Shown: positions 6,824-6,890 of the stretch, one piece after another | Position numbering within the stretch: position 1 is the first letter of the stretch | Layout: every line of letters starts with the position of its first letter | Assembly (NCBI GenBank): GCA_003453085.1 | Contig: DMMK01000486.1 | Coordinates: 1-6,890, forward strand | Length of the DNA: 6,890 bases | Direction: 5' to 3' | Source: Verrucomicrobiales bacterium | GTDB lineage: Bacteria; Verrucomicrobiota; Verrucomicrobiia; Verrucomicrobiales; Verrucomicrobiaceae | The notes under the pieces: model-generated | The model's database searches: none | What the model saw: only the letters and a program-made list of their open reading frames with translations | What the model was told of the DNA's origin: nothing | Translations under genes and position numbers: made by a program

Positions 6824-6890
6824 ATGAAAACCGAATTACTCCGCCTCAACGACCACAGCCGCCGCCAGTCAATGATGAACACGGCGAAAA
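6824..6890 (+). CDS. DUF1501 family protein, N-terminal fragment (runs off window)
   Basis: The window ends after 22 codons of a frame starting at ATG 6824. The peptide begins MKTELLRLNDHSRRQSMMN. An arginine pair in the form SRRQ at residues 12-15, ahead of what should be a hydrophobic stretch beyond the edge, resembles the twin-arginine export signals that begin DUF1501 proteins. The position 41 bases after a PSCyt2/PSD1 gene strongly favours this call, because the two families are habitually encoded side by side. The usual Phe/Leu after the arginine pair is Ser-Met here, so Tat export is less certain. Most of the gene lies outside the window, so the identification rests mainly on context. 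Confidence 0.7.
   Translation, partial: MKTELLRLNDHSRRQSMMNTAK

Overview
The window looks like chromosomal DNA from a member of the PVC superphylum, most likely a verrucomicrobium. The main reasons are a secreted PSCyt2/PSD1 (DUF1549/DUF1553) protein followed by the start of a DUF1501 protein with a twin-arginine-like N-terminus, a pairing typical of Planctomycetes and Verrucomicrobia. The moderately high GC content and the lack of clear Shine-Dalgarno sequences in front of any gene fit this. The assignment is inference from gene content; there is no rRNA or other phylogenetic marker here.

Left part (1-3216), all on the minus strand. The rightmost gene encodes a 52-residue candidate lipoprotein (3058-3216). 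Fifteen bases downstream is a 401-residue membrane-anchored protein that joins a dual-specificity-type phosphatase domain to an HD-type phosphohydrolase domain (1837-3042). It is followed after 38 bases by a small hydrophobic membrane protein (1409-1798). These three are close and co-directional and could form one transcript. After a 166-base gap comes another minus-strand gene (1-1242), which runs off the left edge: three membrane helices followed by a soluble region I do not recognise.

Right part (3398-6890), all on the plus strand. purM (3398-4393), for the fifth step of purine synthesis, reads divergently from the minus-strand cluster across a 181-base intergenic region. It ends in a strong intrinsic terminator (4416-4455). 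A separate unit then begins, with a weak candidate promoter near 4487-4515. Its first gene is a 735-residue exported SHD1-PSCyt2-PSD1 protein with a CAQCH motif (4575-6782). After 41 bases the first 22 codons of a DUF1501 protein follow (6824-6890). The last two genes probably act together in the cell envelope, but the biochemical role of this pair is not established.

The most unusual item is the TM-phosphatase-HD fusion with its small envelope neighbours. I see no RNA genes, CRISPR arrays, insertion sequences or phage genes.
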